The position numbers and the translations under genes were made by a program. From contig JAJEKB010020753.1 in the NCBI GenBank assembly GCA_022393335.1, positions 451,325-515,324 on the forward strand: a stretch of DNA of 64,000 bases, written 5' to 3'. The notes beneath the pieces were generated by a model. It was not told where the DNA came from and did no database searches. It saw nothing but the letters and a program-made list of their open reading frames with translations. Below, piece by piece: positions 37,878-51,260 of the stretch; within the stretch, counting starts at the first letter, position 1; every line of letters starts with the position of its first letter. This DNA comes from Macrotrachela quadricornifera (Eukaryota > Rotifera > Eurotatoria > Philodinida > Philodinidae).

Positions 37878-40800
37878 ATGGCATCAGCAATGACTTTAAA
37901 AAATATATCAAAACATTCATCACCAATAATAAATTCAATTGATTCATATTCTCCAACATCATCATCAACAACATTATCACCTGAATCATCAAATTCAATA
38001 TCATCACCAGATAAATCATTTATATCAAATGATCATCAGCAATCAATACGTCTTATTGATTATTTTGTTGTTTGTGGTTTAGATAAATATATTGATGTTG
38101 AACCAACATGTGATTTAACAAGTGAACAAATTTTAAATCCATATCAATGTTCATATAGATGTCGTGTATTATCACATTATCCAAATGAAGTTTCAAATAA
38201 TTTATTTGATGAAGATGCTATTAGTCGTTTATCAATGCCAAATGGTGTTTCAATACGACAAAATTCTCCTGATCCTCCAATAACACATCCTTTTTTAATA
38301 ACACGTCTTGATGGTACACGATATTATGGTGTTGCATTAACTTTTTTTGAACAATTAAATAATAATGATGATGATGAAAATTATTCTCAATCATCATTAA
38401 CATCAATTATATCATTAAATCGTTTAATTGAAAATTATAATAGAACATCAAGAAATCAACGTCGTTTATCATCATTAATATATGCAAGTAAAGCTATTTG
38501 TTTAATTGGTCCACAAGCACATTATTCAACATTTAAACGTATATTAGAACTTCTTTATCGTATGACTATTGAACATGATTTATTAGGTTTACCATTTGAA
38601 GCACATTTATATAATATATTACATGAATTATATATTCCATCACCATTTATATCACATTCAGTTCTAAAATTTAATGTTGGAGAAAGACAATTAACAGTTT
38701 GGCAACCAAGTATTAATGATGATGATTTACCTTTATTAGATTTTAATTTATTAGAATTTTTTTCTTTATTGGGTGTTCATGGAGTTGTTGATCTTGTTAC
38801 ATGTGCTTTATTAGAACATCAAATTATTCTTAAATCTTCAGGTAATATTTAACATTATTTCATCTTCACCTGAAATCCATTCTAAAATAACTCTTCTTAC
38901 CCAGTTTCCTAAGCTAAACATGAATCTGAAGTCAATTTCTGTGATTTTTAAAGATATTATATCACTCTGAGAATAGAGTCAGTGGTCACCGGATAGGATC
39001 GCCTACAGATGGATCCATACTAACTTACCATGCCTATATTTTCTTCTTGCAATTTAATGACAAGGGATGTATCTTGATGAGATCTATGTCTTATAGAAAA
39101 AATAAATCTAAGGCCTATTGCATCACATGAGAAAAGACAAAAATAGCGCCTCTCGAAGTATACTATCTCGTTGATTTATGCAATTACTGGTTTATATCAC
39201 TTTTTGAAGTACACATAACGCTCGGAATTAAATCCGAGATTTCCACATTTATTTTAGTATATAATAAATTCATTTTCTTATTGCTTCGATTAATGGATTA
39301 TATCAATGATGCATATTCTAATTGCAACAATACTCAATGAGACAAATTATTAAATGACGTTCTTTCTTGTAACGTTGAAAATTAGTCGGGCAGAATTTTA
39401 TCTATTTTTAAAAAAAAGAGAATAAACTATCCATTGGAAATTGTAGAGATTTTCACATTATATCTTCTAGAATTTGTTTTGTTTTCTTCTGAATAAAATA
39501 TATCAGATATTAAAAAAGAATAGAATAAGAAAATAACAGATTTGTCTCTGGTAAACAAATTTTGTTCATATTGGAAATAAGAAATGCAACTACAAAGTTT
39601 CATAAAATCTATCATTTCGATCTAACATCTATGCATTATCGTTTAAATTTTCATGGAACGCGTGTTTTTTCATCTAACTGTTTACTAATTAGATAATGAT
39701 ATGAAAAAACATGCACTATAGCATGAGATGTTCTCAATAAGTCCTATTATCTTAATCTGATTTTAAAATAATATCTATAAAAAACCAAAATTTAGATTAC
39801 AATCGTTTAATGCTTGTTGCTGAATGTTTAACTTCACTGTTATTTCCATTTCAATGGACACTTCTTTATGTTCCAATTGTATTTACTGCTGCACTTGTTT
39901 GTCTTGATGTACCTGTACCTGCAATAATGGGTCTTCGTGTAAATAAATATAATGGAAATATTGATAATAATGATGGTGGAAATAATAGTAATAATGATGA
40001 TGATGATGATGGTTATAGTGATACAAGTGATGAAGCAACATTTGAAGTTCAACGATGTGTTGTTTATATAGATAGAGGACGTATTCAATTACCTGATGAT
40101 ATGCCACGTTTTCCTGATCGAAATTGTTTTATAAATGAATTAAATAATATATTATCACGATTTGAAAATAATTTAAATATAGATTTAAAAAAAACTTCAT
40201 TTAAAATAAAACGAATAAATGAAAAAAGTGAAGATTGGACACATGTTGATGATGAATATTTTTTAAAAGAAACAAATGATGAACCAAGTCAAGCATTAAC
40301 AAGATTATCAGCAATTGCTAAACGTGCTGGAATTATTTATAATAATAATAATAATAATAATTCTAATGATGATGATGATAATAATAATAATCAAAATAAA
40401 TGTTTATTTAATGAATATGAATTACGACAAATATCAGCAAATAATTGTTTACGTGCATCATTTGTAAATCGTTTTGCCCAATTATTTAGTCAAATGGATG
40501 CATTTATATGTTATCCACCACAAGGCAAATATTCAAATGTTGATCAATGGTTAACACAACGAAGTACAACAAAAAATTTTGATCGTACTATGTTTATTGC
40601 TGATCAACCAAAACCACATGTGCCCTTTTTACTTGCATTTATGGAAACACAATCATTTGTTTCATTTGTTGATACTAAAATTTCAGAAAAATTTAATGAA
40701 GATAATCATTTTTTTGGTTTAACACATAAACATTTTCGAGTAAATAAAAATAAGTTTCTTTTTTTTCTATGTCAAATATTTAGGATAATTGAAAATTTCT

Positions 40801-43800
40801 ATCGTTACTCTTCAACTAATTGAATAAATTGATTGACGAGAAAATCTTCCCAACTATCAAATTATTTTATGCTCAAACAATACGATTGTTTGGTTCTTCT
40901 GAGGAGAGATATGCAGATATTACTATTCCAAAATCTATTAGTTATTTTATAGGTAAATGTAATAGGGATTTTTTTGAATAACTTGACAACGATCTAAAAG
41001 AAGCTTTCGATTACTTTTTCAAAAACAAAATAATCGAAAAATACAAGTTTCGTAGTAATATATTTTTATGTGGTTTCATCTTCTCTTTTTAATGGTCAAT
41101 ATCGCAGTTCTCTTTGTCAAATGAATGTTCAACATGAGAAGATCAACTCATTCTTGCCTTTAACCTCATTTTTGGATACCCGCTTCACCCAGTTAGAAAG
41201 GAAAACAGAATTTTATCGTTTTAAACTATCATATGCATTTGGTTACATTTCCATGCGTTTTTTGAGGCTATTTTTTATCCAAAAAAAGCGTTTAAAGTGA
41301 TAAACGTGTATTTTAAACAATACATTACACTTTAAACGGCAAAATGCTTGTTTCGCTTCTCCTGCGTATCTTTTCTCACGAGGAAATCTTCCCAAGTGTC
41401 ACCCTCCGTTTGGGCTCATAGCGTAGGTAAGAACCTTAAAATGGTTCGTCCCCAAAGCCTGTTGTTGTTGAGATGTTGCGTTTTTAAGGTATTGGAATAA
41501 CTCATTGCCATAGTTCCCCTCAGAAACATCAGAAAAACTCATTTTCGAATTTCGACTTGAAACTTTGTATAGAGAGTAATCTCAATGAGAGTGGTTTATT
41601 GTGAAAGTTTCCGACCTATTCATTGTACCTATCATAAGGTACGGCTTTGGTGTTCTTATTTACCATTAGAAGCATTCAGGGAAGCTGAAACTTTCACAAT
41701 AACCCACTCTCATTGATACCTTTCTATACAAAGTTTCAAGTTGAAATTTGAAAATGAGTTAACCCAGTACCTTAAAAATGCAGCATTTCAACAACAATAA
41801 TAGATTTTGGACACGAACCCTTTTTAGGGCTCTTACCTACGCTATGAGCCGTGTCTATAGGTAAAATATGAGCCTAAACGGAGGGTGACACTTGGCGAAC
41901 TTCCTCGTCAGAAGATCCTCACCCTTTGGTAGTTTTTAATAACTCACTTATGTCTATCGTTTGAGCATAAAATGATTTGATAGTTGAGAAGATTCCCTCA
42001 TCAGTCAATAGTTAAGTTTAACATAAAACCAGTTCATATTATTATTCGATTAACTGAAGAGTAATTGTCTATCATAGAAAACTTGATGATAATTTATCTC
42101 TATTTAAAGTTCTTTTCTGATCGTATTCGTTTATATCGAGATCGTCGTGATTTAACATATCAATGTTGTCCATTAATTGATTCAATTGATGAAGAAACAC
42201 GTCGTCGTTTTCGACCACCATATCCTCCATCATTAATTGTAATGAATGCTCCATCTGTTCATTCATTAAATAATATAATATTAACATCAAATTCCAATCA
42301 AAGTAATTATTTATTTGAAAATTTAAATGGAAGTTTACTTGAATCATCATCAAAAATTTATTCATCACCATTATCAAATGATATACCAAAAAGAAATTTA
42401 CGTTTAACGAAATCATTTCAATCAAAACATCCATCAAGACGTACAACAAGAATTAAAAAACAACAAACAATTGCTTCAAATGAACAACAACAACAACAAC
42501 AACATATTGTACTTGTTGAAAATGAAGTTGTTTTTCAACAATTACTTAAAGAATGTACTACAAAAGTATATTTATTTAAATAAGAAAAAGGAATTTATTT
42601 GATTTTATTTGATTTTTCTTAAAGACAAAACGAATGGTTATTGAAAAAATGGAAGATATTGTTGAAGGTTCATCAAATATAAAAAATATTGATTCATCAT
42701 CAATGGTTAATTTAGAAGAGAATGTGTTAATAGCAGGTTTTTGTGATTTACTTGAACGTATTTGGTCTCATGGTCTTCATCATAAACCAAATGGAAAATC
42801 TGCTTTATGGAATCATATTAAATGTTATGTTAAACTTATTAATTATGAATCAGCACAAATATCTCATGCAGGTCTTCCAGTTAATTTAAAAAAAGATGAA
42901 AATCCAGGTAAAAAAAAAACATAATTTTTAGTTTTTTTTTTATTTAAATTTATAAATATATAGCTTTAGTTTGGTGTTTAATGAGAAAACAATTAGTAAA
43001 TCGTAGTGGATCAACTAGTCGATCACAATCTCCAAGTGGTCATCGTAAGAAATATATTTCTTCTTTTTTTTAAACATATATATATATACAAAAGGTTCAC
43101 ATACACTTCCACGTTCTCATATGGGTCAACATCAAGCACGTTCATCTCCATTATTAGCAATGACAAATTCAACATTAGATTTAATATCATCATCAAATAA
43201 TATATTAAAAGATAATAGATCTATAATACATGATTATCATTCAATAGAAACATGTTTTGGACATAATCCTGTATCAGTATCAGCATCTGAAATAGGTTTT
43301 GCACGTGCATTTGTTCGTTTATCACTTGAACGTCGTCTTTTATCTCGTCATTTATCAGAATTATTTTCTCATAATGATCTTTTACAAGCTTTATATAAAC
43401 GTGAATCTTTTTTACGTTCTGATGATGGAGATTTACGTAAACAATTTTTAGCTCATGTTGAATCTCTTCAATTACTTGATTATAAATGTTTTTCAAATTC
43501 ATATTCAGATATTGATATTATTTATCATGTTATTATTATTCCTACAAAAGCACGTGCAACTGGAATTTCAAGTACAACAACTGCTAATCCATATATTGCA
43601 TTAGCAGGAATATTAGGTTCAACCAAAGTTATACCAGTACCATCAAAAAATACATTGGAAATTAAATTTAAAGTAAATTTATATAGAATTTACTATTCAA
43701 AAAAGATATGTGAAGGAAATTAAATTCTATGAAAGACTTCTGAAGAGGGTAGTGATTTGAGCACCATTTGTGTTATCTATGTATCAGGGGGCCATCTTAC

Positions 43801-46343
43801 AATATTGAGACTGTAACTAGTGGTGAGGAGCGGAAATCGCACTATTAGCAAAAGTCTTTTACCATAGTATCTAATGGTATACCAATGGTCTCTAATAAGA
43901 ATTTATCATAAAAGGTAAACAGATGATTATGGTCTATAATCCTCTCTATACAAATAGTCTTTTCATCAGATTCTTGCACTTTCTCAATTATTAGTTGAAA
44001 CGATCAATTTGAAATTTATAGTGTTGAGAGATCTCGACTAATTCAATGTAAACTTTTCATTTATTATGTTTATATACTGATGAGGGAAGGGTCCCAATCT
44101 CTTTTGGGTCGAGACTATGTGCGTTATGTAGACCGAAATGAGTTATGAATACTGTGAAAAAAGTTCGAGCCGCTATACTGTTGCTACGGAGATATTGTAC
44201 TTCAACAGTATTTCTTAAAAATGAATGCCGTGGTCCCAGTCATAGACATCAGAAAAATTGATTTTTCGAATTTCGACGTGAAACTTTAGGTAGAGACAGA
44301 TCTCAATGAGGATAGTTTATGAGATTTTTTCATTTGCTTTTGTCCTAAAATAAGAGCATTAATTCAACCAGTTTATCGAGACAATCTATTCATAACTGTA
44401 TCCTAGGATAATAAGGGCGAAAATAATCTGAAATAGTCACAGTAAACTATTCTCGTTAAAGTCTATCTCTATCCAAAGTTTCAAGTCAAAAATCATATTT
44501 TCTGGTGTCTCTGAGTGAAACCATGGCATTCATTTAAAAATACTGTAAAAGTGCAATATCTCCATGGCAATAAGCTAGTGCCCGAACTTTTTTAAGGATA
44601 TTCATAACTATTGTACAACAAACAGTTTTTAATATTCGTCATGTTCAATGAAATAACCTAGTCGAATACTAACGATAATTTTCTTTGAACTTCACTGTAA
44701 ATTAGTCAAACTGATTAAGTTTTTTTTTTGTTACGAAAAAAATTTTTCTAATCGATAGTAAAGATATTTATCTATGCAAGATCAATCTTTCTAGCTTATT
44801 CCATTGAAGAGTTTTAAAGTATTGATATGAGCTAACTCGTCATTTTGAATTTTCTCAAGTTGAAAATTATCAAAAAAATGTTTATTTATTTTTTAGCATA
44901 AAAATTTGGGTCAATTAACAACATTACGAATAGGTCATGATAATAGTGGTTTAATGCCTCGATGGAGTATTGATCATATACTTGTTCGAAATCAATTAAC
45001 AAATAATATTTATCGGTTTGTTATTTAAAAAATATTATTTTTCAAAATAAATAAAAAATCTTTTTGTTATAGATTTCCATGTGGACGATGGTTGGGTAAA
45101 GGTGTTGATGATGATAGTTTAGAACGACTTCTTTTTATTGATTCAGCTGGTTCATTTGAAATGAATGAAAATAATACAAATATAAATATTGATTCTGGAT
45201 CTCCATCACAATTAATGACAACAAGTTTAATTAGTGGTGGTTCACAATCAAATTTAACAGGTTCAGGACGATCTCGATCACCTAGTTTACGACGTGGAAA
45301 TGATCAAAGTAAGTTATTTTTGTTTTGTTTTTTTAAATTTTTTAGATTTTAATTTCTATAAGTATAAATATAATATAAACATCCCCTACAGATTTTGTCT
45401 TCAGTTGGTTTTCGGATAAGTTTCATCATCGTAAGAATTGCATGAAATAATGATTATTTGTTTTACTTTGACAACCTAGCACCATTACTGCTATTGATTT
45501 ACCAACATATATATTTTTGTTTTTTTAATATTTTTTTTTTATTAATTATTAATATTATGATATATTTAGAAATTCAACCAAATCAACAAGCTGATGATAT
45601 TTATGAATTATTAGGTCGATCAATTAATCAATTAGTTAAATATTTTGATGAACCTGAAAAAAAAGTAAAAATTAAATAAAGATTTAATTTGAAAAGAAAA
45701 ATGAAGTTTTTTTTTGTTTTGTTAGAGAGGACTTATAACACCGATATTATGTGGTGAAGATGGCCTTGTTAATGCATTAGAAAAAACTCTTTCGTATGGT
45801 TTAAAAAAAACAACTGGAAATGTACCATTTTTTGGTGGTGGACGAAAACGATATGTTTGGGATTTTTTAAGTAAATTATATTTATTTAAGAAAGAAATGA
45901 AATAAATTTTGTGTTTAAATAGTAAAAGTATGTGATGAATATGATACACGTCGATTACAATGGCAACATACGAAAAAAGAAAAATCAATAATTTGTTATA
46001 TAAATGGTGTTCGATCAATTGAAAAAGCTCTTTCAACATTTGGTAAAGATGGTCGATTTCAAAGTTGGTGTTGTTTAGCTTGCAAGTATGAATTTAATTT
46101 AATTTATTATTTATTTATTATTAAAAATATTTATTTTCTATTAGACTTCATTTATTATCAGATTGGTTTCAATTATTAAGTCAATGTAGTGATGGATGTT
46201 TAACACAATTTTATGATCTATTAAATAATTGTTTCCGTCAAGATAAATTAAATCAATTTATTATTAATATATTAGAACCAGTTAAAGATTTTGATTTTGC
46301 TCATCTTGAACCAGCATTGCTCAAAGGACTTGCTGGTGTTTAA
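37878..46343 (+). CDS. DENND5: DENN domain protein 5 (Rab6-interacting, RUN/PLAT)
   Basis: DENND5A/B (Rab6IP1) bind Rab6 and act as a Rab39 exchange factor in endosome-Golgi traffic. Exons: 37878-38841, 39796-40739, 42110-42565, 42625-42907, 42964-43044, 43095-43672, 44897-45015, 45073-45308, 45570-45664, 45726-45870, 45923-46085, 46145-46343, giving 1420 aa against about 1290 in human. The extra length is mostly Asn/Asp/Ser-rich. The DENN module (about 55-600) includes [34 protein letters not shown] and [15 protein letters not shown]. The first RUN domain (about 820-1050) has [12 protein letters not shown]. The PLAT domain (about 1060-1180) has [11 protein letters not shown] and [13 protein letters not shown]. 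The second RUN domain closes the protein (about 1230-1420). Introns 1, 2 and 6 are about 1 kb and hold palindromic repeats. A possible 39-nt cassette exon lies in intron 8. Confidence 0.93.
39661..39715. repeat. short hairpin repeat in DENND5 intron 1
   Basis: CGTGTTTTTTCAT (39661-39673) returns inverted as ATGAAAAAACATGCA (39701-39715). The left arm and following bases are shared with 53751-53775 in KLHL20 intron 10. Confidence 0.55.
40830..42008. repeat. composite foldback element in DENND5 intron 2
   Basis: The outer arms 40830-40879 and 41959-42008 are inverted copies (left TTGATTGACGAGAAAATCTT). Inside, 41376-41915 is a second, longer palindrome. CACCCTCCGTTTGGGCTCAT and CTCATAGCGTAGGTAAG at left, and AAACTCATTTTCGAATTTCG, all return inverted on the right. 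The phrase ACGAG(A/G)AAATCTTCCCAA occurs in both outer and inner left arms, suggesting one element inserted in a relative or a partial duplication. It adds about 1.2 kb to the intron and has no coding capacity. Confidence 0.75.
44141..44609. repeat. foldback element in DENND5 intron 6
   Basis: Left outer arm AGTTATGAATACTGTGAAAA... with AAGTTCGAGC is mirrored by GCCCGAACTTTTTTAAGGAT...TTCATAACT. The inner part (TTTCGAATTTCGACGTGAAA, CTCAATGAG) is clearly related to the palindrome at 41376-41915, so the two are members of one family in the same gene. Confidence 0.7.
45392..45430 (+). CDS. DENND5: candidate 39-nt cassette exon of DENND5
   Basis: Within intron 8 (45309-45569), CCCCTACAG precedes and GTAAGA follows a 39-nt block. 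Its length is a multiple of three. In the phase set by exon 8 it is open, reading [12 protein letters not shown]. Including it inserts 13 residues just before the second RUN region without breaking the frame. It may be an alternative microexon; it is not counted in the 1420-aa model. Confidence 0.5.
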
Positions 46344-46999
46344 ATTATTTGTGTATATACATAATGTGAACTATTTTTTATTGTGCTTGTTTGTATGTCA
46401 AGTCGAACAAACAGTGATATGCACAAAAACCGAATTGGCCTTGTCTTCGCAATAAAAATTATTTATTTTCTTTCTTCTTTTTTTTTTTCTCTTGATCTTT
46501 ATCTATTTTCAATCTCTAAATATATGTGTCAACTATTTCATTCAGATTTTACTTGATTTCAATAACAAATGAATATAACAAAAACTATATGGCAACTATT
46601 TTTAAAAAAGGAAAGCCGATAACAGTTCATGCTAGATTTTAATATACATAAGAATAAATAAACTATTCTAAAAATAGTTTGTATTTTTGCACTTGTGAAA
46701 ATTTCAATAAATCTTTTGATATATAAAATCATCAAATAATGTTGTTTTCATTTTCAAGATGCATATTATAACGAATAAATTGAGTGAATGAAAAATAAAA
46801 ATAATTAGTTAGTAACAATAAATAAAATATCTTTGTTGTAAGAGTGTATGATTATTTAGAATATACGAGAAAGATAAGTTAAATAACACTCAAACATCGA
46901 TAGATAAAAAAAAAAAAAAAGAGTAAATCCCATACAACGTAAAAGAAAAAAAAGAAATAAGTATACTAATAAAATTTATCAATGTTCTTATTTATTTAT
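46344..46999. other. convergent intergenic spacer
   Basis: Spacer between the DENND5 and coatomer gamma 3' ends. It contains AATAAA motifs in both orientations, for example at about 46451 for DENND5. Nothing else was seen. Confidence 0.5.
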
Positions 47000-49900
47000 T
47001 TATTCAACTGCTGAAGCAATAACTTGTACAGCTGATTCATCAGTTGAACGTATTGTTAATTGCATTGTAATAGATTGTGATCCGGGATCTGATGATGCTC
47101 CACCTAATGCCATTTTTGATCGAACAAGTACATCATGTCCACCACGATAAACACCTGCTAAATAAAGTGTATGTGATGCTTTACCATCTGGAACTTTATC
47201 CGATCGTTCACAAGCTTGCATTCCCATATAACTTATGATTTTTTTAACACATTCTATAATAATAAATATATATATCTAATATATTTAATGCAAAAAAAAT
47301 CAAACCTTCAAGTGTTGAAATTGGTAATGTATATGTATCTTCAAGTTCATTTTCACCTCCAATTTCTTCCCATGAAGCTGACCAATTTGGTTTAAGTACT
47401 TTTTGTACATGATCACTAACTGATACTTCAACATCTTCAAGCTACAAAAAGATGAAAAAAGAGAAAAGAGATCTTTATTAAATGAAAAAAAAATGATTAA
47501 TTACCGTAAATTCATCAGCATAACCTTCTTCATCATCAGGTTCACCTGTAGCTGGATCACAATCTTTAACAGTATATTTCATTGTACATGCTAATGTACC
47601 AGTTACAGCTGATGAATCATCAGGTAATTTAACTAATGTATAAGTTGTACCCATATCATTACATTTAATAAGTGGAGATGGAGTATAATGAACTATTTCA
47701 AAACCTTCAGCAGATCCATCCATTTGAACACTTACTTTTTCTAATAATTGATCGTTTACTGTATTATTTATATCAAACTAAATCAATAATATAATAATAA
47801 AAAAAAACTAAAAAAGAAAATCTTTACTTGAAAAACAATATAATGACTAAAAACATGTTTAATACATCGAACAACATATTCAACTTCACTTTCAGTTAAA
47901 TCAACTGGTGATGATGATTTAAATATTGTACCCAAATGAGCAAATTCTGGTATAGCCGATAATTTTTCTAACAAATTAATTTACAATAAAAATACATTTT
48001 TTTATAGAAACAAAAAAAAAAAAAAAATTTACCTCCATAAGTATCTTCTTTTGTTTTTGTTTCAGTTCCTCCACGTGTAACACTAACACCCATACTAATA
48101 TCCACTATAATAAATAAAAATAAAAAAATCAATTATCATTAAAAATAATATATCTATTTAACCTTTAGGTTGTTCAATTGGAACGGATTCAACTGGTACA
48201 GATCGAACATCAAATGGTTTATTTGTTGGTTCCATTGTATAACGATGTAAAAGACGTTCCAATGATGATAATGATACATTCATTGCTAAATTAATTATTT
48301 AAATATACAATAATTTCTCAAAATTTCATCTATTTTTTTGAAAAAACAAAATAAATGTAAAAATCTCCGATAATATACTTACAATTAAGAATATAAGCTG
48401 AATTAAGACCTTTATCATTATTTTTTAATAATTGATAATAAAATGTTGCACGATCACGAACTTCATCATCTTGATCAAGTGTTGTTCGTTGTAAAAGTAC
48501 CAATATATTTGGTAATAATTCTTCTGAAGCTGCACCAAATTTAGCTAATGCACTTACCGCAGCTAGAATTTTATAATTAAATTTAAAAAAAAAATGAATA
48601 AATAAATAAATTTACCAGCACGAACAGGTGCATTTTCAAGTATAACACGATTATATATATAACGAATATATTTAGCTGGTGTTGTTGTACGTGGTCCTTC
48701 TCGACCCAATAAATGAAGAATACGAGTAGCTAATGATGTATGTTCACAATCTTCAATAAATTCACATAAATGTGCCAAACCTTTTTTTTAGAAAAAATAA
48801 TATTTTTATATTTAATATTATTTTAAATATTTACCAGCTTCTTTTGCTTCAGGATTTTCTTCAACAATTGAAATAATTGTATTAACAATGGCTTTTTTAT
48901 ATTCATAACCACCTTCTTCACGTAACATATTCGCAAGAAATGTCATTAAAACAGTATGTTTACGTGGAAATTTTTGACATAATGATCTTTAATTAATTAT
49001 TTAAAGAAAAATAATAAAATAAATCTCTTTTAAATTATTCTTACTTAATTGCATCAACAACAACTGTTTTAAATTGATCGGATATTTCAGATAAAAATGA
49101 TGATATTTGTTTCATTAATCTATCAACACCTGATTCATTACCCGTCTAAAGAAAATTTTTTATTTTCAAATAAAATAAAATAAAATAAAAATACTTTAAG
49201 AAGTGTTGTTATAGCTAATGTTGCAATTGATCGATTTGAATCAGTTATTAATGTTTCAAGATCAACATTACAAGCTGTTACTGCTGCTGGATATTGAATT
49301 GCAACCTTTTAAAAAAAATAAAAGATTATTTTCTATTTTAAATATATCTAAACAGACTTTATTAAGTGTTCGAACAGCTGCATAACGTAAAACAGGTTTA
49401 GGTGATGAAATAAATAATTGAAGAACATTAACAGCTGAACTAAGTTCTTTTGGTGTAACACATTTAAGTGATACTATTGTTGATGCTGCTTCATATATGA
49501 CCATTTCATTTTTATGACGTAAACATGAATCAATAAAATCATACATTGGACTATCCGTTCTAAAAAATAAAAATAAAAATAAAAAAATAAATATTTTTTT
49601 ATTTAATTAATACCCTTCGCCTTCTTCATTAATAAGATTAGCTGCAATACGAATCTAAATAAAAATTTTATTTACGAAAATAATCTATATACATATATAT
49701 ATTTACCAAAAAACAATATGCATATGGACTTCGAAGACCAGCTTTAGAAAATTTAACAATTAATTTTCTAATAGCATGTTTATCCGATCGACGTATTTGA
49801 TATAAAAGACCAAGAGCATGATATTGTACCATTATATTATCATTATTAACAGCTTCTTGAACTTCATTAACCCATCTTTTAACAACTTCAGGACCTTGAC

Positions 49901-50811
49901 GCATTAAATGAACAGATGATGTTAATGCAGCTGATGATACTGATGCTAATTTATCAACAATTGCTTGTTTCATATATCGTTCAACACTTTGCATCATTGA
50001 TGGCTAGAACAAAAATATTTATAAAGAATATTAATTTTTTTTTTTTTTTTTGTGATTATATTTAATAACATACATCAGTTATTTTACATAAAGCTCGTAT
50101 AGCTGGTCCACGATGAGAATCTTCTTTTCCAGTCATATCACGTGTTAAACTTGATGTTACTATTATAACATCATTGGCAACAGTTGACATTTCTTTTATT
50201 GATAAATAAATCATTCGACGAAGCATCATCTATTTATAAGATAGTTTATTTTCTATACGTAGTACAAAAACGAATGAATATCTAACTTACATCTTTTGAT
50301 TGAAATAATTTCGTCATAGCAAAAAATGTTTCTGTTGCTTCTGTTGAACCTAATTGTTCTCCCTTAAATAGAAACAAATTATTATTTATTTATTTTAAAA
50401 TACAAAAAAATAAATAAAAAAGAACAAATTCTTCCAAAAAACAAAAATATTTTTCTATTCACCATTAACAAAAGAAAAAAAATATGTATATATTTAGTTT
50501 TTATTTTACCATTTCTGGCTGAAAATAACAGTACGAATGAATTTTGTTTAATAAAAAAAAAACTAATATTTACTTGATTGATCATATAGATAATTTTTGT
50601 TAATATTTGAATACATTTTCGTGCATTAACAGGTGTTTCATTAAATGTTCGAGACTATTTAAGTAAGAATTTTTAATTAAAAAACAAAGAAAAAAAAAAA
50701 TCAAATAACAACCTCTTGAAGAACAGAAGCTTTTTCGAGATTCTTATATGGATTTCCACTTGTTGTTGATTCTTCATCTTTTTTATCTTGTTTTCGAAAT
50801 GATGAAAGCAT
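47000..50811 (-). CDS. COPG: coatomer subunit gamma
   Basis: Gamma-COP is the large adaptin-like subunit of the COPI coat that moves cargo from Golgi to ER. Eighteen exons on the minus strand: 50811-50713, 50654-50574, 50362-50291, 50229-50074, 50003-49707, 49654-49614, 49559-49358, 49305-49195, 49145-49045, 48986-48835, 48780-48616, 48562-48383, 48285-48163, 48104-48033, 47967-47828, 47777-47505, 47441-47306, 47253-47000. They give 884 aa against 874 in human COPG1. The HEAT-repeat trunk includes [19 protein letters not shown] and [12 protein letters not shown]. It is followed by a linker and the appendage with [20 protein letters not shown] and [14 protein letters not shown]. The start [15 protein letters not shown] fits the family N-terminus. 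An acceptor-like TTCTTTAG lies 25 nt before the ATG. Confidence 0.96.
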
Positions 50812-51260
50812 TTTTGGATTTAATAATTAAATATTTCTAAAGAATTCAAAATGTTTTTTTTTGTTCAAAATATATTAAAAGAGAAGACTAAACTAATTTA
50901 ATATGTAATAAAAAAAAGAACATTTGTTGGAATTGACAACATGGACCAATGATATCATTCAATAATATATTTTATCTTACTTTTTCATTTTTTTTTTCAA
51001 TAATAAATTTAAAATAAATAATTTCTTCTAAAGAAAATTTTCTTATTTAAATAAAATAAAAAAAAAATTTTATTTCTAAATGTCGCTACAATCGATTAGA
51101 TCGGCCATTAAACATGAATATAACTATAATAATCATCCTTATTTGTAAATTGTTTGTTATTTGTCTGTTAGTCATTGAAGATTTTTTTTTATTCATTTTA
51201 ATAATACGAATAATAATGTATTATTATTTAATTAACAATATTTTTTTAAAATAAATTCTA
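50812..51260. promoter_or_regulatory. shared divergent promoter region, COPG and KLHL20
   Basis: Only 449 bp separate the two divergent start codons, so the promoters of both genes must lie here or overlap. The sequence is almost pure A/T; no TATA or initiator could be chosen. Confidence 0.45.

Noticed and set aside
40820..40950. Possible extra DENND5 exon (open stretch reading [17 protein letters not shown])
   Set aside because: It is the left arm of the foldback element, repeated inverted at 41959-42008, and family homology joins exon 2 directly to 42110.
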